Part shown: in pieces, positions 35,222 through 43,259 of the stretch
Position numbering within the stretch: the first letter of the stretch is position 1
Layout of the letters: every line of letters begins with the position of its first letter
Source of the DNA: Chryseobacterium formosum
Lineage (GTDB): Bacteria; Bacteroidota; Bacteroidia; Flavobacteriales; Weeksellaceae
Direction: 5' to 3'
Length of the DNA stretch: 64,000 bases
Assembly: GCF_026460885.1 (NCBI RefSeq)
Contig: NZ_JAOVZW010000020.1
Coordinates: forward strand, 1-64,000
Notes under the pieces: model-generated
Seen by the model: only the letters and a program-made list of their open reading frames with translations
Databases searched by the model: none
What the model was told of the DNA's origin: nothing
Translations under genes and position numbers: made by a program

Positions 35222-35294
35222 GGTTTCTTAGCTCAGTTGGTAGAGCAATGGATTGAAAATCCATGTGTCCCTGGTTCGATTCCTGGAGAAACCA
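35222..35294 (+). tRNA. tRNA-Phe (GAA), copy 4
   Basis: Last copy of the array, identical to copies 2 and 3. Its 3' flank differs from the repeat unit and leads into a different terminator. Confidence 0.95.
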
Positions 35295-35297
35295 CTT

Positions 35298-35330
35298 AAA
35301 CCACTCTTTTTCAAGGGTGGTTTTTTGTTT
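35298..35330 (+). terminator. Terminator of the tRNA-Phe array
   Basis: AAACCAC and GTGGTTT pair around a T-rich loop and are followed by TTTTGTTTT. Unlike the internal hairpins, this one is outside the repeat unit. Confidence 0.75.
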
Positions 35331-35406
35331 TAAATCTTTTAAAGCGGTTTCATTATCCATATACAATCAAAAATAAGTATCTTAGCTTTCCAAAATTTAT
35401 TTTAGA

Positions 35407-36585
35407 ATGAAAAAGATTATCTCCGGATTATTTATTTTTATCAGCCTATTTATTTTCGCTCAGGAAGAAGGAATTAAGTTTGATCAAAGCAACTTTAAAG
35501 ATCTTCTTGCAAGAGCAAAAAAAGAAAAAAAACTTGTTTTTATTGATGCTTATGCAGTTTGGTGTGGCCCGTGCAAAATGATGGACAAAAATGTTTTCAC
35601 CCAAAAATCAGTAGGAGATTATTTCAATAAAAACTTTGTGAGTTCACGAATAGACATGGAAAAAGGCGAAGGAAGAGAGATTGCTCAAAAATTTTCTGTG
35701 CGCTCCTATCCTACTTTTCTTTTTCTAAATGGTGATGGCGAATTGATTTCTCAAAACTACGGTTACATGGAGCCAAGTCTTTTTCTTTCTATGGTACAAG
35801 ATGTAAACGCTGTAAATTCTAAGGAAGGTTCGTCTAAAGAAAGATTTGCAAAAGGTGAAAAAAATCCTGAATTCTTAATAAATATCATGAAACTTAATTC
35901 AAATTCAGATTATGAATTTGCTAAGAAAGTTTCTGAAAGATATTTTGAAAACAAACCTAAAAATGAAGAGTTCACAAAAGATGATGTTGGACTTTTATTG
36001 TATTTTTTGAAGTCATCTGAGGATCCTAATTACAAAACTTTTGTTGCTCAAAAAGCTGAAATAATTAAATTTCTACCTGAAGAAAGCTATAATGAATTCA
36101 ACAATCAAATGGTTTTAGGTAAAGTTGTTCAGGAAGCTATTGACGAAAAGAATAAGAAAATCAACGATGCATATTTTTTGAAAATAGCAGAACCGTTAGT
36201 TGGAAAAGAAGCAGCTATTACAAAACTTAATCAAACCAAATTAGCCTATTACGAACAAAACGCCGATTTTCCTGAGTATGAAAAAGCAGCGTTGGAATAT
36301 TATAAAAATTCAGAAGCTTTTGAACCAAATGAACTTTTAAAAGTAGCTTGGATTTTTTCCGACAATATCAAAACCAAAACTTCTTTGAAAAGAGCAGCAG
36401 AATGGGCAGAGAAATCTGTAATGCGTGGTGAAACATCAGAAAATACATACATTTTAGCTAAAATATATTTTAATTTAGGAAGTAAAGATTTAGCTAAGAA
36501 TTTTGCTGAACAATCAAAAAACATTGCCACTCAATCGGGTAAAGATGCAAGTTTAGCAGAGAAATTATTAAGTCAAATCAAATAA
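35407..36585 (+). CDS. Exported thioredoxin-fold protein with helical C-terminal domain
   Basis: A 392-residue protein with signal peptide (1-19), a thioredoxin domain (about 25-140) with active site W52-C53-G54-P55-C56 (VWCGPCKMM) and cis-proline in SYPTFLFL, and a long alpha-helical C-terminal part (about 150-392) with TPR-like repeats. It probably reduces or isomerises disulfides in the periplasm. The CGPC site favours reduction, as in periplasmic thioredoxins. It begins 12 bases before the DUF3575-like gene, suggesting one operon of three genes. Confidence 0.8.
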   Translation: MKKIISGLFIFISLFIFAQEEGIKFDQSNFKDLLARAKKEKKLVFIDAYAVWCGPCKMMDKNVFTQKSVGDYFNKNFVSSRIDMEKGEGREIAQKFSVRSYPTFLFLNGDGELISQNYGYMEPSLFLSMVQDVNAVNSKEGSSKERFAKGEKNPEFLINIMKLNSNSDYEFAKKVSERYFENKPKNEEFTKDDVGLLLYFLKSSEDPNYKTFVAQKAEIIKFLPEESYNEFNNQMVLGKVVQEAIDEKNKKINDAYFLKIAEPLVGKEAAITKLNQTKLAYYEQNADFPEYEKAALEYYKNSEAFEPNELLKVAWIFSDNIKTKTSLKRAAEWAEKSVMRGETSENTYILAKIYFNLGSKDLAKNFAEQSKNIATQSGKDASLAEKLLSQIK

Positions 36586-36596
36586 AAACTCATATT

Positions 36597-37247
36597 TTGA
36601 AATATAAAATTTTTATTGCAGCATTAAGTTTATTTTCAATAGTAAATATTAATGCTCAGGAAGTTAAGACTGAAGAGACAAAATCTGAAACAGAGAAAAA
36701 AGTTTACATTAAAGGTAATGCGCTTTTGATCCCAATTGGAGTAATTAATGTAGGAATAGAACATCAGGTAAGCAAAAAATTCACTTTACAAGGTGATGTT
36801 TTGATCTCTCCGTGGAAGTCTTTTGCAGGTCACGAAGCTCAGATTTATATGGGAACAATGGAGGGGAGATATTATTTTAAAGAAGCTTTCAAAGGATGGC
36901 ATGTAGGAGCTAATGTTTCTGTTGGTGCATATATTTTACAAAAACCTACCTATTGGAATGACGAAATTTATTATGATCATCAAACACTACAACCTACAAA
37001 ATATATACAATCACAACTATATCAAAAGGGATACTCTATTTTATTCGGTATAGAAGGTGGTTATCAATTTAGATTAGCTGAAAATTGGAATATGGATATT
37101 TTTGCTGGTGTAGGAAATTCACAAGATTTCTATAAAGGATATGTGCGTGGAACAGGGGAAAGATATGATGGCGCAGATGGCCACAACAGAAGTGGTGAAA
37201 TAATCCCTTACAGAGGCGGTGTAATGATCTCTTACAGACTAAAATAA
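36597..37247 (+). CDS. DUF3575-like outer-membrane protein
   Basis: A 216-residue exported protein. No ATG is available before the signal peptide, so TTG at 36597 is the start; it encodes a typical signal (KYKIFIAALSLFSIVNINAQ). The body resembles DUF3575: GNALLIPIGVINVGIEHQVS, then GDVLISPWKSF and GMTMEGRYYF-like strands, with many Y/W and a terminal ISYRLK, consistent with a small beta-barrel. Function unknown. Confidence 0.7.
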   Translation: MKYKIFIAALSLFSIVNINAQEVKTEETKSETEKKVYIKGNALLIPIGVINVGIEHQVSKKFTLQGDVLISPWKSFAGHEAQIYMGTMEGRYYFKEAFKGWHVGANVSVGAYILQKPTYWNDEIYYDHQTLQPTKYIQSQLYQKGYSILFGIEGGYQFRLAENWNMDIFAGVGNSQDFYKGYVRGTGERYDGADGHNRSGEIIPYRGGVMISYRLK

Positions 37248-37248
37248 T

Positions 37249-37455
37249 ATGAAATTACTAGGAAGAAACCACATCATTATATCAATCATTACGTTTGCAA
37301 TACTTTTCCTGATGAATTATTTGGGAAATGAAGAAGCAGATAAATTGGAACGTGCATTAATGACCGCTGTTGCAGGAGTAATTGGTTTATCAATCGGGCT
37401 TTTTATTTTGAATAAAGGTAAAAATGATAAAACACCACCGCAGAATTTTGATTAA
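37249..37455 (+). CDS. Small membrane protein, unknown function
   Basis: A 68-residue protein with two hydrophobic helices (about 9-24 and 39-56) and a polar tail (GKNDKTPPQNFD). Its start is one base after the preceding stop codon, so it is probably translated by coupling. No family recognised. Confidence 0.55.
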   Translation: MKLLGRNHIIISIITFAILFLMNYLGNEEADKLERALMTAVAGVIGLSIGLFILNKGKNDKTPPQNFD

Positions 37456-37463
37456 AAAATAAT

Positions 37464-37561
37464 TGCGAATTGCGAATAGTGAATAGTGAATAGTCAATTT
37501 AGCTTCGCCAGTCAATTTAAAGTCGAAAATTCACGACGTAGTTGATTGACAATTCACCATT
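37464..37561. repeat. Palindromic intergenic repeat with GTGAAT arms
   Basis: GTGAATAGTCAATT (37486-37499) and GATTGACAATTCAC (37544-37557) pair at 12 of 14 positions; the left side also has tandem GCGAAT/GTGAATA copies. Half-copies of similar sequence occur near 39999-40040 and 14400-14430. Confidence 0.55.
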
Positions 37562-37568
37562 AACTTTA

Positions 37569-38765
37569 TTAATCTTTATAAATAATATATTTTTTTCGGA
37601 TTTTCTCAAATTTATCTAAATCAGATTTCCAGGAAGACTTAATTTCTTTTTCGGATTTTCCTGCAACAATTTGTTTTCTGAGCTCATCGCTTCCCGCTAA
37701 TTTATCAAAAAAAAGATTTTTCAGAAAGAAATCTTGCTCAGTATTTTTATAGTTTTTATAAGCTTTAATCAGCCATTCTAAATTTAATTCTCTTAAATCT
37801 TTAGAATAGTTTAAAAGATTTTCACCATAACATAATTTACCATTTAGGAACGGATCTTTAGCTCCGGGAGTGGGTTCTGGAGTAAACTGATAAGTCAAAT
37901 TTTTCGTCCAAGGTGAGCCATAAACCTGAAACGGAATATCTGTTCCTCTTCCTACAGAAACCTGAGTTCCCTCAAAAAAACATAAGCTTGGATATAAGTT
38001 GATCGATTTATCATTCGGCAAATTCGGAGATGGCTTATCTAAAATTGAATATCGCTTTTTCTTGTGATAATTTTGCATTTCAATCAAAGTATATTTTGCC
38101 TGAACTCCATTTTTCAGCCATTTTTCTCCGTTTACCATTTTTCCGTATTCACCGATGGTTAGACCGTAAACAACAGGAACTTCGTGCATTCCGACAAAAC
38201 TTTCCCATTTTTTCTTTAAAACAGGTCCGTCAATATATCCGTCGTGTGGATTTGGTCGGTCTAAAACCATAATTTCTACATTATTTTCAGCTCCAGCTTC
38301 CATTAGATAAGTTAAAGTTGAGATATATGTGTAAAATCTTACTCCAACATCCTGAATATCAAAAACAACAATATCAAGTCCTTTTAATTGTTCCGGTTTT
38401 GGTTTTTTATTTGATCCGTAAAGAGAGACAATAGGAATTCCGGTTTTTACATCTACTCCGTTTTTCACCTTTTCGCCTGCATCGGCATCACCTCTGAAAC
38501 CATGTTCCGGAGCGAAAATTGTTTTAATTTTAATATTATTTTTTACTAAAAAATCGACAAGATGAGTTTTATCTTTCAATAATCCTGTTTGGTTGGTGAC
38601 AATTCCGATCGTTTTGTTTTTAAGAAGCGGAAGATATAATTCCGCTCGGTCTGCACCGGTTTTAAAACCATCTTTATCTGAAATCTGAGAATAATATTGA
38701 CTGAATACTCCTAAAAAAATTAGGCAAATAAGAACTAAAGTTCTAATTTTGAAATTTAAATTCAT
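37569..38765 (-). CDS. namZ: DUF1343 / exo-beta-N-acetylmuramidase NamZ-like
   Basis: A 398-residue exported protein starting at the ATG at 38765, which begins a signal peptide (KIRTLVLICLIFLGVFS). A longer reading extending to 39002 is rejected because it runs antisense through the neighbouring permease. The core carries KTIGIVTNQTGL, FAPEHGFRGDADAGE and VVFDIQDVGVRFYTYISTL, hallmarks of DUF1343, now the GH171 exo-N-acetylmuramidases (NamZ of Bacillus and Tannerella). It would trim muramic acid from peptidoglycan fragments for recycling. Confidence 0.8.
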   Translation of the reverse strand: MNLNFKIRTLVLICLIFLGVFSQYYSQISDKDGFKTGADRAELYLPLLKNKTIGIVTNQTGLLKDKTHLVDFLVKNNIKIKTIFAPEHGFRGDADAGEKVKNGVDVKTGIPIVSLYGSNKKPKPEQLKGLDIVVFDIQDVGVRFYTYISTLTYLMEAGAENNVEIMVLDRPNPHDGYIDGPVLKKKWESFVGMHEVPVVYGLTIGEYGKMVNGEKWLKNGVQAKYTLIEMQNYHKKKRYSILDKPSPNLPNDKSINLYPSLCFFEGTQVSVGRGTDIPFQVYGSPWTKNLTYQFTPEPTPGAKDPFLNGKLCYGENLLNYSKDLRELNLEWLIKAYKNYKNTEQDFFLKNLFFDKLAGSDELRKQIVAGKSEKEIKSSWKSDLDKFEKIRKKYIIYKD

Positions 38766-38769
38766 AAGC

Positions 38770-39999
38770 TTGAAATTTCCATTATATTTCTCCCGAAAAA
38801 TAGCGTTTTCCAAAGATAACAAAAATAACCTTTCCCGGGTGATCGTCATCATCGGAAGACTTTCTGTGGCTTTGGGAATCATCGTTTCACTCATTACCGT
38901 TTCTACAGGATTGGGTTCAAAAAAGGCGATTAAAGAAAGATTAGGAGATTTTAGCGGACATATTACAGTAAGATCAACCAAGTCAAATTCGTCTAATAAC
39001 ACTTCGGTTCTTGATAAAGACGGTTTGGATGTTAAAAGTATAAAAACGCTTCCTGATGTTGCAGCAGTTCAGCAATATGCGATGGTAACGGGAATTATGC
39101 GTAACGAACATAACTTTGCAGGCGTTATCTTTAAGGGGGTAGATAAAGATTTTGACAGTTTACGATTTAAAAAATTTCTAATTGCCGGAAAAACTCCTTT
39201 TTTCAATGGAGAAGGTTATAATAACGGTGTTGCTATTTCTGAAAAAATTGCCAATGATCTTCATTTGAAAGTAAATGACAGCATTGTAACCGTATTTTCA
39301 AAAGCAGATCAGAAACCGATTTACAGAAATTTTGAAGTAGTCGGAATTTACAAAACCGACATTAAGATGATTGACGATCAGTTTGTGATTGGAGACATCA
39401 ATCATGTAAGAAGAATTATGGATATGAGTCCTGATCAAATCGGTGGATTAGATATATTCTTTAAAAATATCAATGATGTTGATGAAGATTTCCCGCAAGT
39501 TGAAAAGTTTATCGGATATAAAAATTATGCTGAAAAAGCAAACGACAAATATCCGCAAATCAACGATTGGATCGGGCTTTTCGACACCAATATCGGAATT
39601 ATTATTTCAATTATGCTTTTGGTAGTTATCATTAATATCATCATGGTTTTGTTGATTTTGATTATTGAAAGAACCAACTCAATAGGTTTGCTTAAAACTT
39701 TAGGTGCAACCAACGGACAGATTCGTGCAACGTTTATCAATTACACCTTAATTATCATGGTTCCCGGACTTTTATATGGAAACCTGATTGGTCTTGGACT
39801 TTTATTCATTCAAAAGTATACAGGAATTATTAAATTGAATCCTGCTAATTATTATGTGAGCGTTGTTCCGGTTGATTTGAACCCATTATTAATTATTTCA
39901 ATTTCTGTAGGAATTTTGATTATTTCGGGAATGGCTTTGGTGATTCCGAGTTATCTGATCAGTAAGATTTCTCCCGTTAAAGCGATTAAGTATAATTAG
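38770..39999 (+). CDS. FtsX/LolE-type ABC permease
   Basis: A 409-residue permease with an N-terminal transmembrane helix (about 25-45), a large periplasmic MacB_PCD-like domain (about 55-240) and three C-terminal helices (the FtsX core). The motif IIERTNSIGLLKTLGATNGQIR is typical of lipoprotein-release permeases (LolC/LolE). TTG at 38770 (LKFPLYFSRKIAFSKD) is preferred; a TTG at 38749 would overlap the divergent namZ gene further. No ATP-binding subunit gene is adjacent. It probably takes part in lipoprotein export to the outer membrane. Confidence 0.75.
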   Translation: MKFPLYFSRKIAFSKDNKNNLSRVIVIIGRLSVALGIIVSLITVSTGLGSKKAIKERLGDFSGHITVRSTKSNSSNNTSVLDKDGLDVKSIKTLPDVAAVQQYAMVTGIMRNEHNFAGVIFKGVDKDFDSLRFKKFLIAGKTPFFNGEGYNNGVAISEKIANDLHLKVNDSIVTVFSKADQKPIYRNFEVVGIYKTDIKMIDDQFVIGDINHVRRIMDMSPDQIGGLDIFFKNINDVDEDFPQVEKFIGYKNYAEKANDKYPQINDWIGLFDTNIGIIISIMLLVVIINIIMVLLILIIERTNSIGLLKTLGATNGQIRATFINYTLIIMVPGLLYGNLIGLGLLFIQKYTGIIKLNPANYYVSVVPVDLNPLLIISISVGILIISGMALVIPSYLISKISPVKAIKYN

Positions 40000-40074
40000 T
40001 GAATGGTGAATCGTCAATTTGTTTCGCTTATGAATTTTCCGGTTGTTCCAAATTTTTGATTTATTACTAAATTT

Positions 40075-40169
40075 CTTAGCCCCGATTGAAACGACATCCT
40101 TTTTCTGAAATGGCTTTGGAAAAAAAGCGTTGGCGAAAAAGATATAGTGGAAAGCGGGAAAAAGCTCCC
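40075..40169 (+). ncRNA. Structured intergenic element, Flavo-1-like
   Basis: The element starts TTAGCCCCGATTGAAACG and ends AAAGCGGGAAAAAGCTCC, with an inner stem CTTTTTC/GAAAAAG. The same element lies on the minus strand at 59209-59311 with a different inner stem (CTTTTTTGC/GCAAAAAAG), so the stem is kept while its bases change. It resembles a recurrent structured element of flavobacteria that I believe is the Flavo-1 RNA, but the name is from memory. It lies in the 344-bp gap between the permease and the cysteine synthase gene. Confidence 0.55.
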
Positions 40170-40305
40170 AAAAAAATCATTTTCCTAATAAACTGAATAA
40201 ACATTTGCCGATTGTTTACTGACGTTTTTGGCGTATTACAAAATTCGCACATAAAGTAAATTACATCTAATCATTTACATAGATTCTGAATTATTCTGAA
40301 AAATG

Positions 40306-40313
40306 TATATTTG
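40306..40313 (+). promoter_or_regulatory. -7 box before the cysteine synthase gene
   Basis: TATATTTG matches TAnnTTTG and is 30 bases before the start codon. No exact -33 TTG is present at the usual distance, so this is a weak call. Confidence 0.4.
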
Positions 40314-40343
40314 GGGCGCAGAAAAAAATAATAAAAGCGACAT

Positions 40344-41327
40344 ATGAAATACGCAGAAAATATTCTCGAAACCATAGGAAATACGCCACTTGTAAAGATT
40401 AATAATGTTTTAGGTGAAGATTTTCCGGCTTTGGTTTTGGCAAAAGTAGAAACTTTCAACCCTGGAAATTCGGTAAAAGACAGAATGGCTCTGAAAATGA
40501 TTGAAGATGCCGAAAAAGACGGAAGATTAAAGCCAGGTGGAACCATCATCGAAGGAACTTCGGGAAATACAGGAATGGGATTAGCTTTGGCAGCAATCAT
40601 CAAAGGATACAAGTGTATTTTTGTAACCAACGCTAAGCAATCTAAAGAAAAATGCGACATTCTTCGTGCTGTTGGAGCTGAAGTTATCGTTTGTCCAACA
40701 GACGTAAAACCTACAGATCCACGTTCTTACTATTCAGTTTCAAAGAGATTGGCTAAAGAAACAGAAAACGGATGGTACGTAAATCAATACGATAATTTAT
40801 CAAACAGAGCGGCTCATTACGAGTCTACTGCACCTGAAATCTGGGAACAAACTGAAGGAAAACTGACTCACTTTTTAGTTGGAGCCGGAACTGGAGGTAC
40901 CATTACAGGCTGCGGAATGTTTTTTAAAGAGAAAAATAAAGACATCAAAGTAATTGGAGTTGATACTTACGGATCTATTCTGAAAGAGATTCACGAGACT
41001 GGAGAAATCAATTTAGGAAATGCTTACACCTACATCACAGAAGGAATTGGCGAAGATATTCTTCCTGAAAACTACGATATGTCTGTGATCGATCATTTCG
41101 AAAAAGTGACTGATAAAGACGGAGCAATCTACGCAAGAAAACTGGCAAAAGAAGAAGGTATTTTCTGTGGATATTCTGCGGGAAGTGCGATGGCTGCTTT
41201 GGTTCAGATGAAAGATCAGTTTACGAAAGACGATGTGATTGTTGTGTTACTTCATGATCACGGTTCAAGATACGTTGGGAAAATCTACAACGACGAGTGG
41301 ATGAAAGAAATGGGTTGGTTAGATTAA
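40344..41327 (+). CDS. PLP-dependent cysteine synthase / cystathionine beta-synthase-like
   Basis: A 327-residue fold-type II PLP enzyme. The PLP lysine lies in NPGNSVKDRMA and the phosphate clamp in GAGTGGTITG, with EGTSGNTGMGLALAA (about 70-84) for the substrate. Residues such as WYVNQYDNLSNRAAHYESTA, the late SILKEI and C-terminal HDHGSRYVGKIYNDEW resemble the catalytic core of eukaryotic cystathionine beta-synthase more than O-acetylserine sulfhydrylase. There is no heme or CBS-pair domain. The enzyme makes cysteine or cystathionine; the balance cannot be told from sequence. A good terminator follows. Confidence 0.8.
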   Translation: MKYAENILETIGNTPLVKINNVLGEDFPALVLAKVETFNPGNSVKDRMALKMIEDAEKDGRLKPGGTIIEGTSGNTGMGLALAAIIKGYKCIFVTNAKQSKEKCDILRAVGAEVIVCPTDVKPTDPRSYYSVSKRLAKETENGWYVNQYDNLSNRAAHYESTAPEIWEQTEGKLTHFLVGAGTGGTITGCGMFFKEKNKDIKVIGVDTYGSILKEIHETGEINLGNAYTYITEGIGEDILPENYDMSVIDHFEKVTDKDGAIYARKLAKEEGIFCGYSAGSAMAALVQMKDQFTKDDVIVVLLHDHGSRYVGKIYNDEWMKEMGWLD

Positions 41328-41348
41328 TCAACACTCCTTATAAAAGCA

Positions 41349-41378
41349 AAAATCAGAGCGTTGGCTCTGATTTTTTTT
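41349..41378 (+). terminator. Terminator after the cysteine synthase gene
   Basis: AAAATCAGAGC and GCTCTGATTTT pair perfectly over 11 bp with a short loop and are followed by a T run. Confidence 0.85.
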
Positions 41379-41913
41379 ATTTTAAAACATTTTTCTGTAC
41401 CGCTTCTTTCAGCAATTCAAAATCTGCTTCTGGCATCGATTTTTTCGGAAACATATAATTGAATTTTCCTTCCAAGCCTATAAATTTATCGCTGATTTCA
41501 GCAGCTGTAAATTCTGTCCAAAGACTTGTTTCTTTATTATCATTAAGGTTTACTTTAAAAACTTTAGCATTAAACTGAATCTGATAAATATCCGTATTTT
41601 CAAGAGTTTTCAGATATTTCACAACTTCTTTTTTCCATTTTGAAACCTTGTTAATGGCTAAAGATAGGTACACTGCACAAAGCAGAAAAAGAAAACTCAC
41701 AAAATATAAAATCCCGAATTTTTCTTTGCTTAGATCATCTTTAAAATAAAACAAAACCAACAAAATCACAGCAACTACAATTGTGGTAATAAGTTTTCCT
41801 TTTACCGTAGGCGACAAAAACAGACTTCCCTGATTTCCGTTGAGATAAATCTCTTCAAAATCTTTTTTGCTAATCTGTAAGTTGATGATCTTGTCGTCGT
41901 TTAGTCTTGCCAT
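41377..41913 (-). CDS. Two-TM membrane protein, YcxB-like C-terminal domain
   Basis: A 178-residue protein with two transmembrane helices (about 39-58 and 69-88) and a cytoplasmic domain resembling YcxB-like proteins (TAAEISDKFIGLEGKFNYMFPKKSM). This family is common and of unknown function. It lies 30 bases beyond the end of the cbpM gene on the same strand and shares its terminator region with the convergent cysteine synthase gene. Confidence 0.6.
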   Translation of the reverse strand: MARLNDDKIINLQISKKDFEEIYLNGNQGSLFLSPTVKGKLITTIVVAVILLVLFYFKDDLSKEKFGILYFVSFLFLLCAVYLSLAINKVSKWKKEVVKYLKTLENTDIYQIQFNAKVFKVNLNDNKETSLWTEFTAAEISDKFIGLEGKFNYMFPKKSMPEADFELLKEAVQKNVLK

Positions 41914-41943
41914 ATATTGAGTTTTATAGTTTACAAAACTAAA

Positions 41944-42246
41944 TTAAATATCCTCATATTTCCCACTAATTGCCGAAAGTTTATTCATCAGATCGCGATT
42001 TTTTTGATGTAAATCATCCATTTTACGAAGCATGTGATGAATGACTTCTAAACCGGGGAGATTTATTTCAAGATCATAATGCCAGTTTGCAAACTTTTCA
42101 AAAACCTGAAGATCTTCATAAATCAGATACCGAATGTTATCTTCAGTTTCTACTCTTAATAAGCCATAATCAACCAGTTCATCAAAAAAAGTAATTTCAA
42201 TATTGTATATTTTTACGAGTTCTTCCCGTGATATTCTTTCGCTCAT
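41944..42246 (-). CDS. cbpM: CbpM-like chaperone modulator
   Basis: A 100-residue MerR-like protein. The N-terminal segment ISREELVKIYNIEITFFDELVDYGLL and the central IHHMLRKMDDLHQKN helix match CbpM, the inhibitor of CbpA that binds its J-domain. It follows the cbpA-like gene after 2 bases. Regulation of the DnaJ-like partner is inferred from this pairing. Confidence 0.75.
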   Translation of the reverse strand: MSERISREELVKIYNIEITFFDELVDYGLLRVETEDNIRYLIYEDLQVFEKFANWHYDLEINLPGLEVIHHMLRKMDDLHQKNRDLMNKLSAISGKYEDI

Positions 42247-42248
42247 GA

Positions 42249-43166
42249 TTAAGAATTTTTAAGTTGTTCAAAAAGTTCTTTCTGTTTTTCTGTAAGATTG
42301 GTGGGTAATTTCACATCATACGTCACAAACAGATCTCCAAACTCACCATCTTTTTTATAGACCGGAAAACCTTTTCCTTTTAATCTTACCGTTGTTCCGT
42401 TTTGAGTTTCTGGTTTTACTTTGAGATTAACGCTTCCTTCTAAAGTTTCCACTTTTACATCTCCACCCAAAACTGCGGTGTACAAATCAATGCTGATTTT
42501 AGATTTTAGATCATCACCTACCCTTTCAAAATTCGGATCTGGAGTAATATTAAATGTAATGTATAAATCTCCAGCAGGTCCACCATTGAAGCCAGGATTT
42601 CCGTGGCCTTTCAGTTTGATTTTTTGTCCATCAGAAACTCCCGCAGGAATTGTAATTCTAACTTTCTTACCATTGATGTCGAAAGTCTGCTGATGTGTTT
42701 TTGCAGCATCTTTTAAGTTTAAATTCAGTTCGGCCTGTACATCCTGACCTTTGAATTTTCCTGAAGCGCTTCCGCGTGAACTTCTGCCGAATCCGCCACC
42801 TTCACTGCCGAACATGCTTTGGAAAAAGTCTGAAAAATCTTCACCGCCTCCAAAATCAGCACCCGAAAAACCACCTTCGTAATTTCCGCCTCGGCTTTGA
42901 TATTGCCTTTGTTGCTGTTGAGCTTGTTCGTACTGTTCGCCATGCTTCCAATTTTCACCATACTTATCGTATTTTGCACGGTTTTCGGGATTGCTGAGAA
43001 CTTCATTGGCTTCATTCAGCTCTTTGAATTTTCTTTCAGCTTCTTTGTCGTTTGGGTTAAGGTCTGGGTGCAGTTTTCTTGCCTGCTTGCGGTACGCTTT
43101 TTTGATGTCGTCCTGCGTTGCGCTTTTGTCTACGCCTAAAATTTTGTAATAATCTATATAAGCCAT
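42249..43166 (-). CDS. cbpA: CbpA-like DnaJ family co-chaperone
   Basis: A 305-residue DnaJ-type protein. The J-domain (2-68) has the H33-P34-D35 tripeptide, followed by a Gln/Gly-rich linker (about 78-128) and C-terminal substrate-binding domains (about 130-300, with [20 protein letters not shown]). The cysteine zinc-finger of DnaJ is absent, as in CbpA. It would deliver substrates to DnaK, with its activity modulated by the adjacent CbpM. Confidence 0.85.
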   Translation of the reverse strand: MAYIDYYKILGVDKSATQDDIKKAYRKQARKLHPDLNPNDKEAERKFKELNEANEVLSNPENRAKYDKYGENWKHGEQYEQAQQQQRQYQSRGGNYEGGFSGADFGGGEDFSDFFQSMFGSEGGGFGRSSRGSASGKFKGQDVQAELNLNLKDAAKTHQQTFDINGKKVRITIPAGVSDGQKIKLKGHGNPGFNGGPAGDLYITFNITPDPNFERVGDDLKSKISIDLYTAVLGGDVKVETLEGSVNLKVKPETQNGTTVRLKGKGFPVYKKDGEFGDLFVTYDVKLPTNLTEKQKELFEQLKNS

Positions 43167-43259
43167 AGAAACGAATGTTTACTCAAATTTAGAAAAATTA
43201 AGGCGAACAAACATCTAAGAAATTGTTAAAAATAAATCTATCTTTGATAAAAATCCGCA

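Noticed and set aside
34817..35294. CRISPR-like array
   Set aside because: The repeats are 135 bp, nearly all of each unit is a tRNA gene plus terminator, and there are no unique spacers.
38766..39002. An N-terminal extension of the namZ gene
   Set aside because: The extra 79 residues lie antisense to the permease and lack family similarity, while the internal ATG starts a proper signal peptide.
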